NCBI GenBank assembly: GCA_003522805.1
Contig: DPIB01000113.1
Coordinates: forward strand, 1 to 21,249
Length of the DNA stretch: 21,249 bases
Origin: Fervidobacterium sp.
GTDB lineage: Bacteria; Thermotogota; Thermotogae; Thermotogales; Fervidobacteriaceae
Reading direction: 5' to 3'
Part shown: positions 7,782-15,415 of the stretch, one piece after another
Numbering within the stretch: position 1 is the first letter of the stretch
How the letters are laid out: each line of letters begins with the position of its first letter
The notes under the pieces: generated by a model
Database searches by the model: none
What the model saw: the letters and a program-made list of their open reading frames with translations, nothing else
What the model was told of the DNA's origin: nothing
Position numbers and translations under genes: made by a program

Positions 7782-8342
7782 CTAACGCTCTTCCAAACTC
7801 TCAAATACCTTTTCAGTCTGCTTAGCAAGATATGCATTTGCCAGAGCAGAGAAAGAACCTAAGAATATCACCAATGGCAAGAGTGTATATATAGCAGGAG
7901 AACCAATCAAGAAACTTCCGACAAGAAACTGGACAATGTTATTTGCAAGCATTCCTATGATACTGATACCCGACAAGCCAAAGATATCTAGCTTTGCTAC
8001 TGCACCTTGCAGAATGGCTGCCGCCAAACTGCCTAAGAATCCCATAAAGAAGCCCGGTGTAAGTATAGTTCCTGAGAGTATTGAGCCAAGTAGAGACTTT
8101 GAAACAGCAAGTATGATACCATTTGTAATTCCCGAAAAAAACGAAAGGTAAAGAACAAGGAAATTCGAAAACCCCCACTTACCACCTGGCACCGGGAAAG
8201 GTATCAGTCCTTCCAAGGCGTATACAACACTGCTGATAGCTACCATAACGCCTAATGTTACCACGTCTGTACGTCTGTCGTGTCCGAGCTTTCTGTCCTG
8301 TCCTTCTTTTTGAATTCTATGATCATCTTGTTCGGTACGCAA
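7782..8342 (-). CDS. Gx transporter-family membrane protein (EetB-like / Hpre_diP_synt_I)
   Basis: Integral membrane protein of 186 residues in the family named Gx transporter or, misleadingly, heptaprenyl diphosphate synthase component I (Pfam Hpre_diP_synt_I). About five to six hydrophobic helices follow residue 27. Family landmarks are GLIPFPVPGGKWGFSNF (45-61), SLLGSILSGT (83-92), FFMGFLGSL and NNIVQFLVGSFL. The start is TTG 8342, supported by AAGGGGG at 8358-8352 with nine bases of spacing. This gives a charged 27-residue head (MRTEQDDHRIQKEGQDRK...) and an 85-base overlap with the upstream NusG-II gene. A GTG at 8264 would remove the overlap but has no visible ribosome site. The substrate is unknown; it resembles ECF S-component-like membrane proteins. 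The gene after a NusG-II protein matches the eetA-eetB arrangement. Confidence 0.85.
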   Translation of the reverse strand: MRTEQDDHRIQKEGQDRKLGHDRRTDVVTLGVMVAISSVVYALEGLIPFPVPGGKWGFSNFLVLYLSFFSGITNGIILAVSKSLLGSILSGTILTPGFFMGFLGSLAAAILQGAVAKLDIFGLSGISIIGMLANNIVQFLVGSFLIGSPAIYTLLPLVIFLGSFSALANAYLAKQTEKVFESLEER

Positions 8343-8662
8343 ATTATATTTCCCCCTTGCTTTACTCTCCCAGTCTTCTCACAGATCCTGTCTGGACAGT
8401 TGGAATCTGTAACCCAGATTTGGTTGCCATCGTAATGCAATGTCGTTATATACTGTCTTTGGGAATTTCTTATCTCCCAAACTCCCGGCTGTGAAAATTG
8501 GTATCGCATTTCTCCATCTATCCTAACAATAACGGTATCTGTGAAATTCATGGTTTTTCCGAATCTTACAACTAAAAAAGTGATACCTGCAGTTAGAACG
8601 ACTAAAAAGAAAAGTGTAGCATCATGACGTATTCTTGCCTTATAATTTGGGGAGTCGTTCAA
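8258..8662 (-). CDS. NusG domain II-containing membrane-anchored protein (EetA-like)
   Basis: A 134-residue protein with a short basic N terminus, one membrane helix (about 13-33) and an exported NusG domain II fold (about 40-118). The family signature is clear: NCPDRICEKTGRV (88-100) and IICVPNKMIIEF (106-117), giving Cys89, Cys94 and Cys108. It is not the transcription factor NusG, which has no such helix and a different N domain. The start is TTG 8662 with AAGGA ten bases upstream. The gene begins 23 bases after hutI and overlaps the next gene (Gx family) by 85 bases. Proteins of this family next to Gx membrane proteins occur in loci for flavin-linked extracellular electron transfer; a redox role here is inference, and no ApbE, Ndh2 or FMN-binding partner is in the window. 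Confidence 0.87.
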   Translation of the reverse strand: MNDSPNYKARIRHDATLFFLVVLTAGITFLVVRFGKTMNFTDTVIVRIDGEMRYQFSQPGVWEIRNSQRQYITTLHYDGNQIWVTDSNCPDRICEKTGRVKQGGNIICVPNKMIIEFKKKDRTESSDTTDVQTW

Positions 8663-8685
8663 CTTATTCGATTCCTTGTTTGGCT

Positions 8686-9885
8686 TCAGGCGACTATCCT
8701 CCCATCTATAAGCACATGATCTACGAAGTTCTCCTGGAACATGTACGGTATATCAATGAACTCGGATGTCTTCCATAGAATCAAATCTGCCGAGAATTTC
8801 GGTACAATGATGCCAGAGTTAAGCCCCAATAAATATGCCCCATTCGATGTGTATGCAATTAAGATCTCCTCCGGTTCCATCTTTAGAAATTTAATGGCAA
8901 GGTGCATCACAAAGCCAGGTTGATATATTGGGGCAGAACCAGGGTTGAAATCTGAACCTAACGCAATTGCTACTCCTGAGTCTATCAATTCTCTTGCAGG
9001 GGCAAAGCCCTCTCCCAAATAAAAGCTTGTATTTGGCATCAGTGTAACCATTGTGCTTGATCTGGAGAGTACAGAGATGTCGGAAGTGTCTATCTTCAGT
9101 ACGTGGTCTACACTCCTTGCACCTAGTTTTATTCCTAGTCTTGTTGCACCTACATTCTCTATTTCATCTGCATGTAATCGTAAATCGAAGCCAAGTGACT
9201 TAGCATACACCATGAATTCTTCTATTTCATCTGGTTCGTATGCCCCTTTATCGCAAAAGGCATCTACGAACTGTGCTAAATTTTCATTTTTTATGACAGG
9301 CAACGTTTCTTTCAACTCATCAAGATATTCGTCTATTGTCTTATCTTTAGGCCTAGCATGAAGACCAAGAAATGTGCTTGAAATCTTTAGAGGAAACGAT
9401 TTGTGTAGTCTCTTTATCACCCTGAGTTGCTTTAATTCGTTTTTTACATCTAAACCGTAACCGCTCTTACATTCCAGCCCGACGATACCATGGGAAAGAA
9501 ACTTCTTGATCCATTCTCTGGAATATCTGAACAGCTCATCTTCGGTTGCATTTCTGACAAGTTCCGTTGTATGATGAATTCCTCCGCCAGACTGCAGAAT
9601 TTCTACGTATTTCTTTCCCTGTGCACGCATGATGAATTCCTTCGAGCGTGACCCGATGAATGGGATATGCGTGTGTACATCAAATAAGCCCGGAGTGACG
9701 AGTTTTGCAGAAATATGTGCATCTTTGTGTCGACGTATGTCTTCTATGATACCGTTTTCGACGACTATGTCGACATCGAATGCCTCGTTAACTTTTCTCA
9801 TTTCTGTCCCTCTGAACGGTGGTATTCCGTCAGGCGTTAATAATCTATCGGCATGGATTACAATAGAACGATCACCAATACTCAT
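8686..9885 (-). CDS. hutI: Imidazolonepropionase (HutI)
   Basis: Amidohydrolase that opens 4-imidazolone-5-propionate to N-formimidoyl-L-glutamate, the third step of histidine breakdown in the cytosol. The 399 residues are full length and carry the metal and substrate residues: PGLFDVHTH (H71, H73), GGGI (100-103), ECKSGYGLD (138-146), FLGLHA (H176), LHADE (H238), SVDHVL (H261) and LGSDFNPGSAP (D312). ECKSGYGLD and SDFNPGS separate HutI from other amidohydrolases. ATG 9885 overlaps the stop of the preceding diphosphatase gene (ATGA), with GGGGGAGA upstream, so translation is coupled. No hutH, hutU or hutG lies in the window, so the rest of the pathway must be elsewhere or the enzyme acts alone. 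Confidence 0.93.
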   Translation of the reverse strand: MSIGDRSIVIHADRLLTPDGIPPFRGTEMRKVNEAFDVDIVVENGIIEDIRRHKDAHISAKLVTPGLFDVHTHIPFIGSRSKEFIMRAQGKKYVEILQSGGGIHHTTELVRNATEDELFRYSREWIKKFLSHGIVGLECKSGYGLDVKNELKQLRVIKRLHKSFPLKISSTFLGLHARPKDKTIDEYLDELKETLPVIKNENLAQFVDAFCDKGAYEPDEIEEFMVYAKSLGFDLRLHADEIENVGATRLGIKLGARSVDHVLKIDTSDISVLSRSSTMVTLMPNTSFYLGEGFAPARELIDSGVAIALGSDFNPGSAPIYQPGFVMHLAIKFLKMEPEEILIAYTSNGAYLLGLNSGIIVPKFSADLILWKTSEFIDIPYMFQENFVDHVLIDGRIVA

Positions 9886-10463
9886 CCAATCTCCCCCGTT
9901 TTCAAGAGTAGATCAAACAATTTCTTGAACGCGTTACTCCTATGACTTATGGCTCTTTTTACTTCTTCCCCTAGCTCTCCAAAAGTTTGATCATAGCCAT
10001 CAGGAATGAATATGGGGTCATATCCAAAACCAAGATTGCCTCTTATTTCGTGCGCAATGCTTCCATGTACGTAACCTTCTATGGAGAGCAGAAACTTGGT
10101 TTTGGGATTGAAATAGGTTGCTGCACATATGAACTTTGCAGACCTATCATCTGAGTTCTTCAACAAAGTTAGTATGCTCTCCATTTTTTCGACGTAGTTA
10201 TGGCCATCCATATAACGTGCACTCATGACACCGGGAAATCCATCGAGTGCCTCGATCGATAGGCCTGAATCATCAGCAACAACTGGTTCATCGAGGTGCT
10301 TACCATATTCTATTGCCTTGATGACCGAATTCTCGATGAATGTGTCACCATCTTCTTCAACATCGATGTCAAGGTCCTCAATTGCCAATTCCACAAAGGA
10401 AGGTAGGACCAACTTGATTTCATGAAGTTTGTTTCCATTCTTTGTTGCTACGCAGATTCTCAA
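9882..10463 (-). CDS. rdgB: XTP/dITP diphosphatase (RdgB/HAM1 family)
   Basis: House-cleaning enzyme that hydrolyses dITP, ITP and XTP to monophosphates and pyrophosphate, keeping deaminated purines out of DNA and RNA. The 193 residues match the family length. Landmarks are [12 protein letters not shown] (5-16), the metal-site segment [12 protein letters not shown] (62-73) with [10 protein letters not shown], the base-pocket motif GFGYDPIF (145-152) and [10 protein letters not shown] near 172-181. The start is TTG 10463 with GGGAGG at 10476-10471. It overlaps the uvrA stop by four bases (TTGA), and its own stop overlaps hutI. The link with uvrA suggests a small DNA-maintenance pairing, which is inference. 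Confidence 0.95.
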   Translation of the reverse strand: MRICVATKNGNKLHEIKLVLPSFVELAIEDLDIDVEEDGDTFIENSVIKAIEYGKHLDEPVVADDSGLSIEALDGFPGVMSARYMDGHNYVEKMESILTLLKNSDDRSAKFICAATYFNPKTKFLLSIEGYVHGSIAHEIRGNLGFGYDPIFIPDGYDQTFGELGEEVKRAISHRSNAFKKLFDLLLKTGEIG

Positions 10464-12103
10464 ATCGATACCTCCCTAATAACCAGTTCTTCTTTCCATT
10501 CATTAAACTTGTTATACCTATTCAGAGCCTCTCTAAGGTATTTACCAGTCCACGAAGTTTCGGATCGTGCTATTTCTTCAGGTGTGCCTGTTGCAACGAT
10601 GTAGCCTCCTGCATTTCCACCTTCTGGTCCAAGGTCTATTACGTAATCCGCAGATTTTATGATGTCAAGATTGTGCTCTATGACTATCACAGTATTTCCT
10701 TTATCAACCAATCGATTGAGTACCTCGATCAATTTCTTCACATCTTCAAAATGAAGCCCCACAGTTGGTTCATCTAAGATGTAGAGGGTTCTACCCGTTG
10801 CCCTTTTTCTCAATTCTGACGCAAGTTTCACCCTCTGTGCCTCCCCACCAGAGAGGGTTGTAGCCGGTTGGCCGAGCTTGACGTACCCCAGACCAACGTC
10901 AGAGAGTACCTTCAATGTATCACTTATCGATGGCAAGTTTTTGAAAAACTCAAGTGCTTCTTCAACAGTCATATCTAATACATCTGCGATGGTCTTGCCT
11001 TTGTATTTCACTTCAAGCGTTTCTGAGTTGTACCTACTCCCTTTGCATATATCACACTCTACATATACCTCAGGTAGAAACATCATCTCGATCTTAACAA
11101 CACCTTGACCAGCGCATGCTTCACATCTACCACCTTTGACATTGAAACTGAATCTGCCTTTGCTGTAACCACGTGCTTTTGCTTCGGGTACCATGGCAAA
11201 TAACTCTCTGATCGAGTCAAACACCTTTGTATAAGTCGCAGGATTACTGCGCGGTGTCCTTCCTATGGGAGACTGATCTATCGCAATGACCTTATCTATC
11301 TCTTCGATCCCTTCTATCCTATCATATTGTCCAACTTCGTACTTTGTCCTGTAGAGCTTGTTTGAAAGAGCTGGGTAAAGTGTATCCAAAATCAAGGAGC
11401 TCTTACCTGAGCCACTGACACCGGTAACGCAGATGAAAGCACCTATGGGAAACTGAACGGTTATGTTCTTCAAATTGTTATGCCTTGCGCCAACAAGTTT
11501 TATGAACTTCCCTGTTCCACTTCTACGGCTCTGCGGTACTTCGATTCGCATTTTACCGCTAAGATACCTACCCGTGAGCGATTTATCACAGTTCATCAGT
11601 TCTTCTACAGTACCGGAAAAGATGACTTTTCCACCACCGACTCCTGCTCCAGGCCCTATATCTACGACATAGTCAGCGCTTCTTATGACCTCTTCATCGT
11701 GTTCTACCACGATTACGGTGTTTCCCAAATCTTTGAGTTGCTTGAGCATATCAATTAACCTATCATTATCCCTTTGATGGAGCCCTATCGTTGGTTCATC
11801 CAGTACATATGTAACTCCTGTCAACTTCGAACCAATTTGAGTTGCTAATCTTATACGCTGTGCCTCACCACCAGAAAGAGTCCTGACATTTCTTGACAAC
11901 GTTATATACCCAAGGCCAACCTTCTCTAAGAAATCAAGCCTCTTTTCTATTTCATTGATCAATTCCCGTACTGCCTCATATTGTTTTTGAGTCAACTTGA
12001 CAGGTAACTTTCGTACAATTTCCAACTCTTTTGAAATTTGTAAATCTGTGAAATCTATGATGCTCAAGTCATCTACAAGAACGCTTAACGCTTCAGGCTT
12101 CAA
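10460..12103 (-). CDS. uvrA: UvrA C-terminal part, possible reinitiation at TTG
   Basis: This 547-residue stretch, counted from TTG 12103, carries the first signature [18 protein letters not shown] (465-469 in whole-protein numbering for LSGGE), its Walker [13 protein letters not shown], the second Walker [10 protein letters not shown] (617-625), the zinc finger C716/C719/C739/C742 (CEAC ... CDICKG), the second signature [16 protein letters not shown] (LSGGE 806-810) and Walker [20 protein letters not shown] at 12115-12110 lies six bases before the TTG, so the ribosome could restart there. It would still lack residues 370-389 and the N-terminal Walker A. More likely this is simply the rest of uvrA. 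Confidence 0.85.
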   Translation of the reverse strand: MKPEALSVLVDDLSIIDFTDLQISKELEIVRKLPVKLTQKQYEAVRELINEIEKRLDFLEKVGLGYITLSRNVRTLSGGEAQRIRLATQIGSKLTGVTYVLDEPTIGLHQRDNDRLIDMLKQLKDLGNTVIVVEHDEEVIRSADYVVDIGPGAGVGGGKVIFSGTVEELMNCDKSLTGRYLSGKMRIEVPQSRRSGTGKFIKLVGARHNNLKNITVQFPIGAFICVTGVSGSGKSSLILDTLYPALSNKLYRTKYEVGQYDRIEGIEEIDKVIAIDQSPIGRTPRSNPATYTKVFDSIRELFAMVPEAKARGYSKGRFSFNVKGGRCEACAGQGVVKIEMMFLPEVYVECDICKGSRYNSETLEVKYKGKTIADVLDMTVEEALEFFKNLPSISDTLKVLSDVGLGYVKLGQPATTLSGGEAQRVKLASELRKRATGRTLYILDEPTVGLHFEDVKKLIEVLNRLVDKGNTVIVIEHNLDIIKSADYVIDLGPEGGNAGGYIVATGTPEEIARSETSWTGKYLREALNRYNKFNEWKEELVIREVSI

Positions 12104-12163
12104 TTTCTTCCCCCTGCAGGATTGACATGTGCGTTCTGTGAAGAAGTTCTCAACTAACCATTC

Positions 12164-13270
12164 TCAGGTTTCTTCCGATGTGTATTCTTCGTATCTTTCC
12201 TTTACCAATGCAACAAGCCCTTCAAAATATTCTGTGCCGTAGAGTAATGCTTCTTTCACCTCCTGCGGTTGATTTGAGAATGGTTTGTTCCTATCACCTT
12301 TGTAATCACTGAGTATTCTTTCCATGCGTCTTGTCAACCAACCATCTGTTTTATGACCGATCTTCAGAGCTTCAATAACAGGCTTTTCTTCTTCAAAGAG
12401 GGACCCTTCATCTACCTCTAGTTTGAATCCCAGTCCGTGACAATCCGGACATGCACCATAAGGATTGTTGAATGAGAAAAGTTTAGCATTGATCTCCGGC
12501 ATTGAAAGACCACACGAGAGGCAAGACAGCTTTTCGGAATAGAGACGTTCATGACCATTCTCGCTCCTGATAATGAGAAAACCATTGCCCTCTTTAAGTG
12601 CTAACTCAACTGATTGAAACAACCTGTGAATATCGCTTTCAGAAGGACTGATTCTATCGATTACAAGACTGACGTTGTGCCTCACATTTTTGTTCAGTTC
12701 TGGTGTTTCATCTAGACGATAGATGATTCCATCTGCTTCTATACGTGTGTAACCTCTGCTTATGAATTTCTCAAATTCGTCTTTGAAAGTTCCTTTTTTA
12801 TCCCTTGCAACAGGCGACAACAAGGTAATACGATCATTTTCAAAATGTTTGGTAATATTGTCAACTATCTCATCCACAGACATCTTCTGCAATTCTCTCC
12901 CGCACTTTGGACAATGAGGGACACCGATTTGAGCATACAATACCCTTAGATAGTCGTAGATCTCCGTAACAGTTCCAACAGTTGAACGGGGATTGTGTGA
13001 TACGCTTTTTTGATCGATTGCAATAGAAGGAGAAAGCCCATCTATGCTATCGACATCAGGCTTTTTCAACTCACCTATGAATTGTCTAACGTATGTTGAT
13101 AGACTCTCCAAGTATCTCCTTTGCCCTTCTATGAAGATCGTATCCATTGCAAGTGAACTCTTCCCAGAACCGGAAAGCCCCGTTATAACTACGAATTTGT
13201 TTTTAGGAATTTCTACATCGATGTTCTTTAAATTATGGACTCTTGCACCTTTTACAATTATCTTATCCAT
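12164..13270 (-). CDS. uvrA: UvrA N-terminal part, up to the in-frame stop
   Basis: UvrA is the damage-sensing ATPase of nucleotide excision repair and works as a dimer with UvrB. This 368-residue part holds the first Walker A (GLSGSGKSS, 31-39), the UvrB-binding region with the CPKC pair (120-123), and the insertion/zinc module formed by C250, C253, C274 and C277 (SCLSCG ... CPDCHGLGF). It stops just before the CxxC pair (382, 385) and the first ABC signature. Alone it has no signature motif or Walker B, so it should be unable to complete an ATP site and is not expected to work in repair. Confidence 0.9.
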   Translation of the reverse strand: MDKIIVKGARVHNLKNIDVEIPKNKFVVITGLSGSGKSSLAMDTIFIEGQRRYLESLSTYVRQFIGELKKPDVDSIDGLSPSIAIDQKSVSHNPRSTVGTVTEIYDYLRVLYAQIGVPHCPKCGRELQKMSVDEIVDNITKHFENDRITLLSPVARDKKGTFKDEFEKFISRGYTRIEADGIIYRLDETPELNKNVRHNVSLVIDRISPSESDIHRLFQSVELALKEGNGFLIIRSENGHERLYSEKLSCLSCGLSMPEINAKLFSFNNPYGACPDCHGLGFKLEVDEGSLFEEEKPVIEALKIGHKTDGWLTRRMERILSDYKGDRNKPFSNQPQEVKEALLYGTEYFEGLVALVKERYEEYTSEET

Positions 13271-13624
13271 TTACTCTTTTCTAGACCTCCCTAAGAATGT
13301 AGATGCCAATGCAAATAGAAAAAGGATTCCAAAAACTAATGCTTCTATACTTATAGCAATCGTTTTTCTACGCACATCGTCTGGAGAAAGGTATCCGTAC
13401 GTTCCAACCTGGAATGGAAAAAACCACGTGATTGCAACAACTATGAACATCACAATTGATAAAATCAAAGATGTACGAAGTGTAGACCACAGTTCGTCCA
13501 AATCACTTCGTAACTTTTCAATTTTGGAGTTTGTACTTACTATATCTTTTTCATACTGTCCGAGATGCAATTCCAGTTTTTCAACTGCCTCCAGTAGTTT
13601 TTCCTCAAGTTCTTGGATGTTCAT
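13271..13624 (-). CDS. Hypothetical coiled-coil membrane protein, two helices
   Basis: I do not recognise a family. The 117 residues split into an N-terminal amphipathic, probably coiled-coil stretch (1-47, for example [20 protein letters not shown] and [16 protein letters not shown]) and two membrane helices (about 50-70 and 88-112). Between them is a short loop with [14 protein letters not shown], and the tail is basic (GRSRKE). By the positive-inside rule both ends would be cytosolic. ATG 13624 is preceded by AAGGTGGTGAG. The gene lies 95 bases after mgtE and its stop directly abuts the uvrA start, so it is very likely co-transcribed with uvrA. The layout could suit a small scaffold or sensor, but no function can be assigned. 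Confidence 0.8.
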   Translation of the reverse strand: MNIQELEEKLLEAVEKLELHLGQYEKDIVSTNSKIEKLRSDLDELWSTLRTSLILSIVMFIVVAITWFFPFQVGTYGYLSPDDVRRKTIAISIEALVFGILFLFALASTFLGRSRKE

Positions 13625-13719
13625 ACAGTCTCACCACCTTCACTCATCTGTTCAGTAAAAAACGAACTGACAAGTTATCTACTATGTTTGAACATCGATT
13701 AGTGGATGGTTAGGAGAAC

Positions 13720-15066
13720 TTATCTAATTCCCAAAATCAAAGTTGCTACGTAGAAGTAGATAGCCATTCCCACAAGATCAGCTATAGTTGTCACAAGTGG
13801 TCCGGACATGACTGCAGGGTCGATTCTGAGAAACTTGCCGACAAATGGTAACATGGCTCCAACCGTGTTAGAGAACACTATTATTAGGAATATTGAAATC
13901 CCTGCCGAAAGGTTTATGGAAATGCTTGAAGTTATCATAAAACCACGTAAGAACAACGTAACGCCAAGTACTACCCCCATGATGGCACCGAGATAAATCT
14001 CTCTCAGAAATACCTTCCACCAATCTTTGAGTTCTATGTCTCCCAAGGCTAAACTCCTGATTATCAATGTGCTACTTTGTCCTCCAGCATTCCCTCCAGC
14101 ATCAACCATCGTAGCCATGAAAGCTGCTAATATCGGGTAAAGTGATAATGCATTCTCATATCTGCTAACTACTAGAGCACTCAAGCTTTGTAATAATAAG
14201 AGTCCGAAGAGCCAAGGCAACCTGTTCTTGATGAACACGAAAGGTGGTGTATGAAAATAACTAGTAGCAGTCACATTCATACCAGCCATTTTATGGATGT
14301 CTTCTGTTGCTTCTTCTTCTATTATGTCTACGATGTCATCTATTGTAATTATTCCGACAAGCCTTAAGTCATTGTCAACAACGGCTATCGCATTCAGATC
14401 ATACTTCTTCATCAATTCTGCCACTTCTTCTTGGTCTGTTGAGGTCTTTACATATACAGGATCAGGTGTATAAATATTTTCGATCAGTACGTCCGGCTCG
14501 GAAAATAAAAGATCTTCAAGATCTAGTATTCCGGCCAAAGTTCTATCATCCTCAATTACGAAGATCGTATAGATCGTATCCGCATCTTTTCCAAACTTGC
14601 GCACCTTTGTCAAAGCTTTTTCTACAGTCATCTCTTTTGTAACGTACACGAAGTATGGTGACATGAGTCTTCCCGCAGAATTATCAGGGTAATTCAATAT
14701 TTCTATCGTTTGTTCTCGATCGTTTTTTGGTAGGAAAGAAAGCAGTTTTGTAACAACGTCGGCAGGAAGTTCGTCGAGTAGCTCGGCTCTATCTGACGGA
14801 TCCATACTTCTTATGATAGATTTTATTTCGTCATCGGTAAGCATTCTGACCAATTCAAATTGTTCATCGGGCTCAAGTTTGGAAAAGACTTCCGCAGCAA
14901 TATCTTTGTGGAGAAGGCGGAAAACTATAGCTTTTTCAGAAGTCTTAAGTTCTTCGATCATCTCAAAAACGATGTTTGCATCTTGATCTTCGAGTAGTAA
15001 TTTCAGTGTTCTGAAATCTCCTCGCTCGATAAGTTTCTTGATGTCAACCTGGAGTTTGACTTTCAT
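13720..15066 (-). CDS. mgtE: Magnesium transporter MgtE
   Basis: Mg2+-selective channel gated by cytosolic Mg2+. The 448 residues show the full MgtE plan. The superhelical N domain (about 1-130) has ELLDELPADVVTKLLSFLP. A CBS-domain pair follows (about 135-255; YPDNSAGRLMSPYFV opens it, and VDNDLRLVGIITIDDIVDII lies in the second CBS). Then come the plug helix and five membrane helices (275-448). Pore signatures are VDAGGNAGGQSSTLIIRSLA (321-340) and IDPAVMSGPLVTTIADLVG, where D430 corresponds to the conserved pore Asp. ATG 15066 follows GGGAGG with seven bases of spacing. The gene is divergent from leuS and has a long leader. It may head the leftward transcription unit, although the 95-base gap after it could hold another signal. 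Confidence 0.96.
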   Translation of the reverse strand: MKVKLQVDIKKLIERGDFRTLKLLLEDQDANIVFEMIEELKTSEKAIVFRLLHKDIAAEVFSKLEPDEQFELVRMLTDDEIKSIIRSMDPSDRAELLDELPADVVTKLLSFLPKNDREQTIEILNYPDNSAGRLMSPYFVYVTKEMTVEKALTKVRKFGKDADTIYTIFVIEDDRTLAGILDLEDLLFSEPDVLIENIYTPDPVYVKTSTDQEEVAELMKKYDLNAIAVVDNDLRLVGIITIDDIVDIIEEEATEDIHKMAGMNVTATSYFHTPPFVFIKNRLPWLFGLLLLQSLSALVVSRYENALSLYPILAAFMATMVDAGGNAGGQSSTLIIRSLALGDIELKDWWKVFLREIYLGAIMGVVLGVTLFLRGFMITSSISINLSAGISIFLIIVFSNTVGAMLPFVGKFLRIDPAVMSGPLVTTIADLVGMAIYFYVATLILGIR

Positions 15067-15214
15067 TCAAATACCTCCCATCTTTTCGTTTTTCGGGCTT
15101 TATGGCGGCTGGTTGCCGGAATAACTCGGGCATTCCACTCAAATCACTCCCTTCACAGCAGTATACAACACTTTTCAAACTCATCTACAGGACGATTTCT
15201 TCGTGCTATTTTGT
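15067..15214 (-). promoter_or_regulatory. Long, structured-looking mgtE leader
   Basis: From the likely transcription starts to the mgtE ATG there are roughly 150-175 bases, long for this compact genome. Near the 3' end the - strand has inverted repeats: GGAAT/ATTCC around a GCCCGAGTT loop, immediately followed by CGGC-AACCA-GCCG. I could not match it to the M-box (ykoK) Mg2+ riboswitch. A 46-codon open frame also starts at 15184 and overlaps the mgtE start, without a good ribosome site. Regulation by this leader is inference from length, structure and the nature of the gene. Confidence 0.35.
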
Positions 15215-15220
15215 AACGTA

Positions 15221-15275
15221 ATTATACCAAACGTATCTTACTTTGGTTTATACACTTTTTTGAACATTTGGTAAA
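15221..15275 (-). promoter_or_regulatory. Candidate tandem promoters for mgtE
   Basis: Read on the - strand, TTTACC (15275-15270) and TATAAA (15252-15247) are separated by 17 bases, a reasonable sigma-70/SigA pair. Just downstream, TATAAT (15226-15221) is preceded by TGG, forming an extended -10 without a good -35. Either would give an mgtE transcript with a leader of about 150-175 bases. The boxes are seen; promoter activity is inferred. Confidence 0.5.
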
Positions 15276-15332
15276 GTATCATCGATTGTGATAACCGTTG
15301 ATTTATCTTGATTTGACTGAATGTCTTTGTTG

Positions 15333-15361
15333 TTCACTAAAAGAGGTTTTTGTGATATAAT
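15333..15361 (+). promoter_or_regulatory. Promoter of leuS
   Basis: TTCACT (15333-15338) and a perfect TATAAT (15356-15361) lie 17 bases apart, and TG at 15353-15354 makes an extended -10. Transcription would begin near 15368. That leaves an upstream ATG at 15377 only a few bases into the message and supports ATG 15416 as the leuS start. No T-box specifier stem or terminator is visible in the short leader, so tRNA-dependent control of leuS is unlikely here. Confidence 0.7.
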
Positions 15362-15415
15362 CTACTGAAACTAAAGATGCTTAATCCAGACACAGACAAA
15401 ACGGAGGGAGAAAAG

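Larger units (their letters stand above)
10460..13270 (-). pseudogene. uvrA: uvrA interrupted by a single in-frame TGA (codon 369)
   Basis: The whole region reads as one UvrA of 936 residue positions, the usual family length, in one frame from ATG 13270 to the TGA at 10462-10460. The only break is a TGA at 12166-12164. After it the same frame continues [20 protein letters not shown] and then straight into the next UvrA segment, so no bases are missing and there is no frameshift. Upstream reads [12 protein letters not shown]. One substitution from a sense codon (for example AGA or CGA for Arg) explains it. A sequencing error, a recent mutation or readthrough cannot be told apart here. ATG 13270 directly follows the stop of the 117-residue membrane protein gene. 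The two halves are described separately. Confidence 0.88.

Noticed and set aside
7461..7862. 133-codon + strand frame opposite the beta-glucosidase and Gx genes
   Set aside because: It crosses two well-supported genes on the other strand and has a Cys/Phe-rich composition typical of antisense shadow frames.
12164..12166. The uvrA TGA as a selenocysteine codon
   Set aside because: UvrA has no catalytic Cys at this place, the flanks (SEET/EWLV) are not redox-like, and no bacterial SECIS-type hairpin stands out just after the TGA.
13625..13719. Terminator or promoter in the gap after mgtE
   Set aside because: Only a 5-bp TCAGT/ACTGA stem with T residues inside the loop and no good -35/-10 pair could be found.
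15089..15140. S-box (SAM-I) riboswitch in the mgtE leader because of CCGGCAACC
   Set aside because: The GGCAACC core is present, but the conserved 5' start of the S-box, the GGTGC segment and the closing P1 strand are missing, and mgtE is not a sulfur gene.
15067..15220. M-box (ykoK) magnesium riboswitch upstream of mgtE
   Set aside because: I could not find the conserved M-box blocks in order; only unrelated short hairpins are visible.
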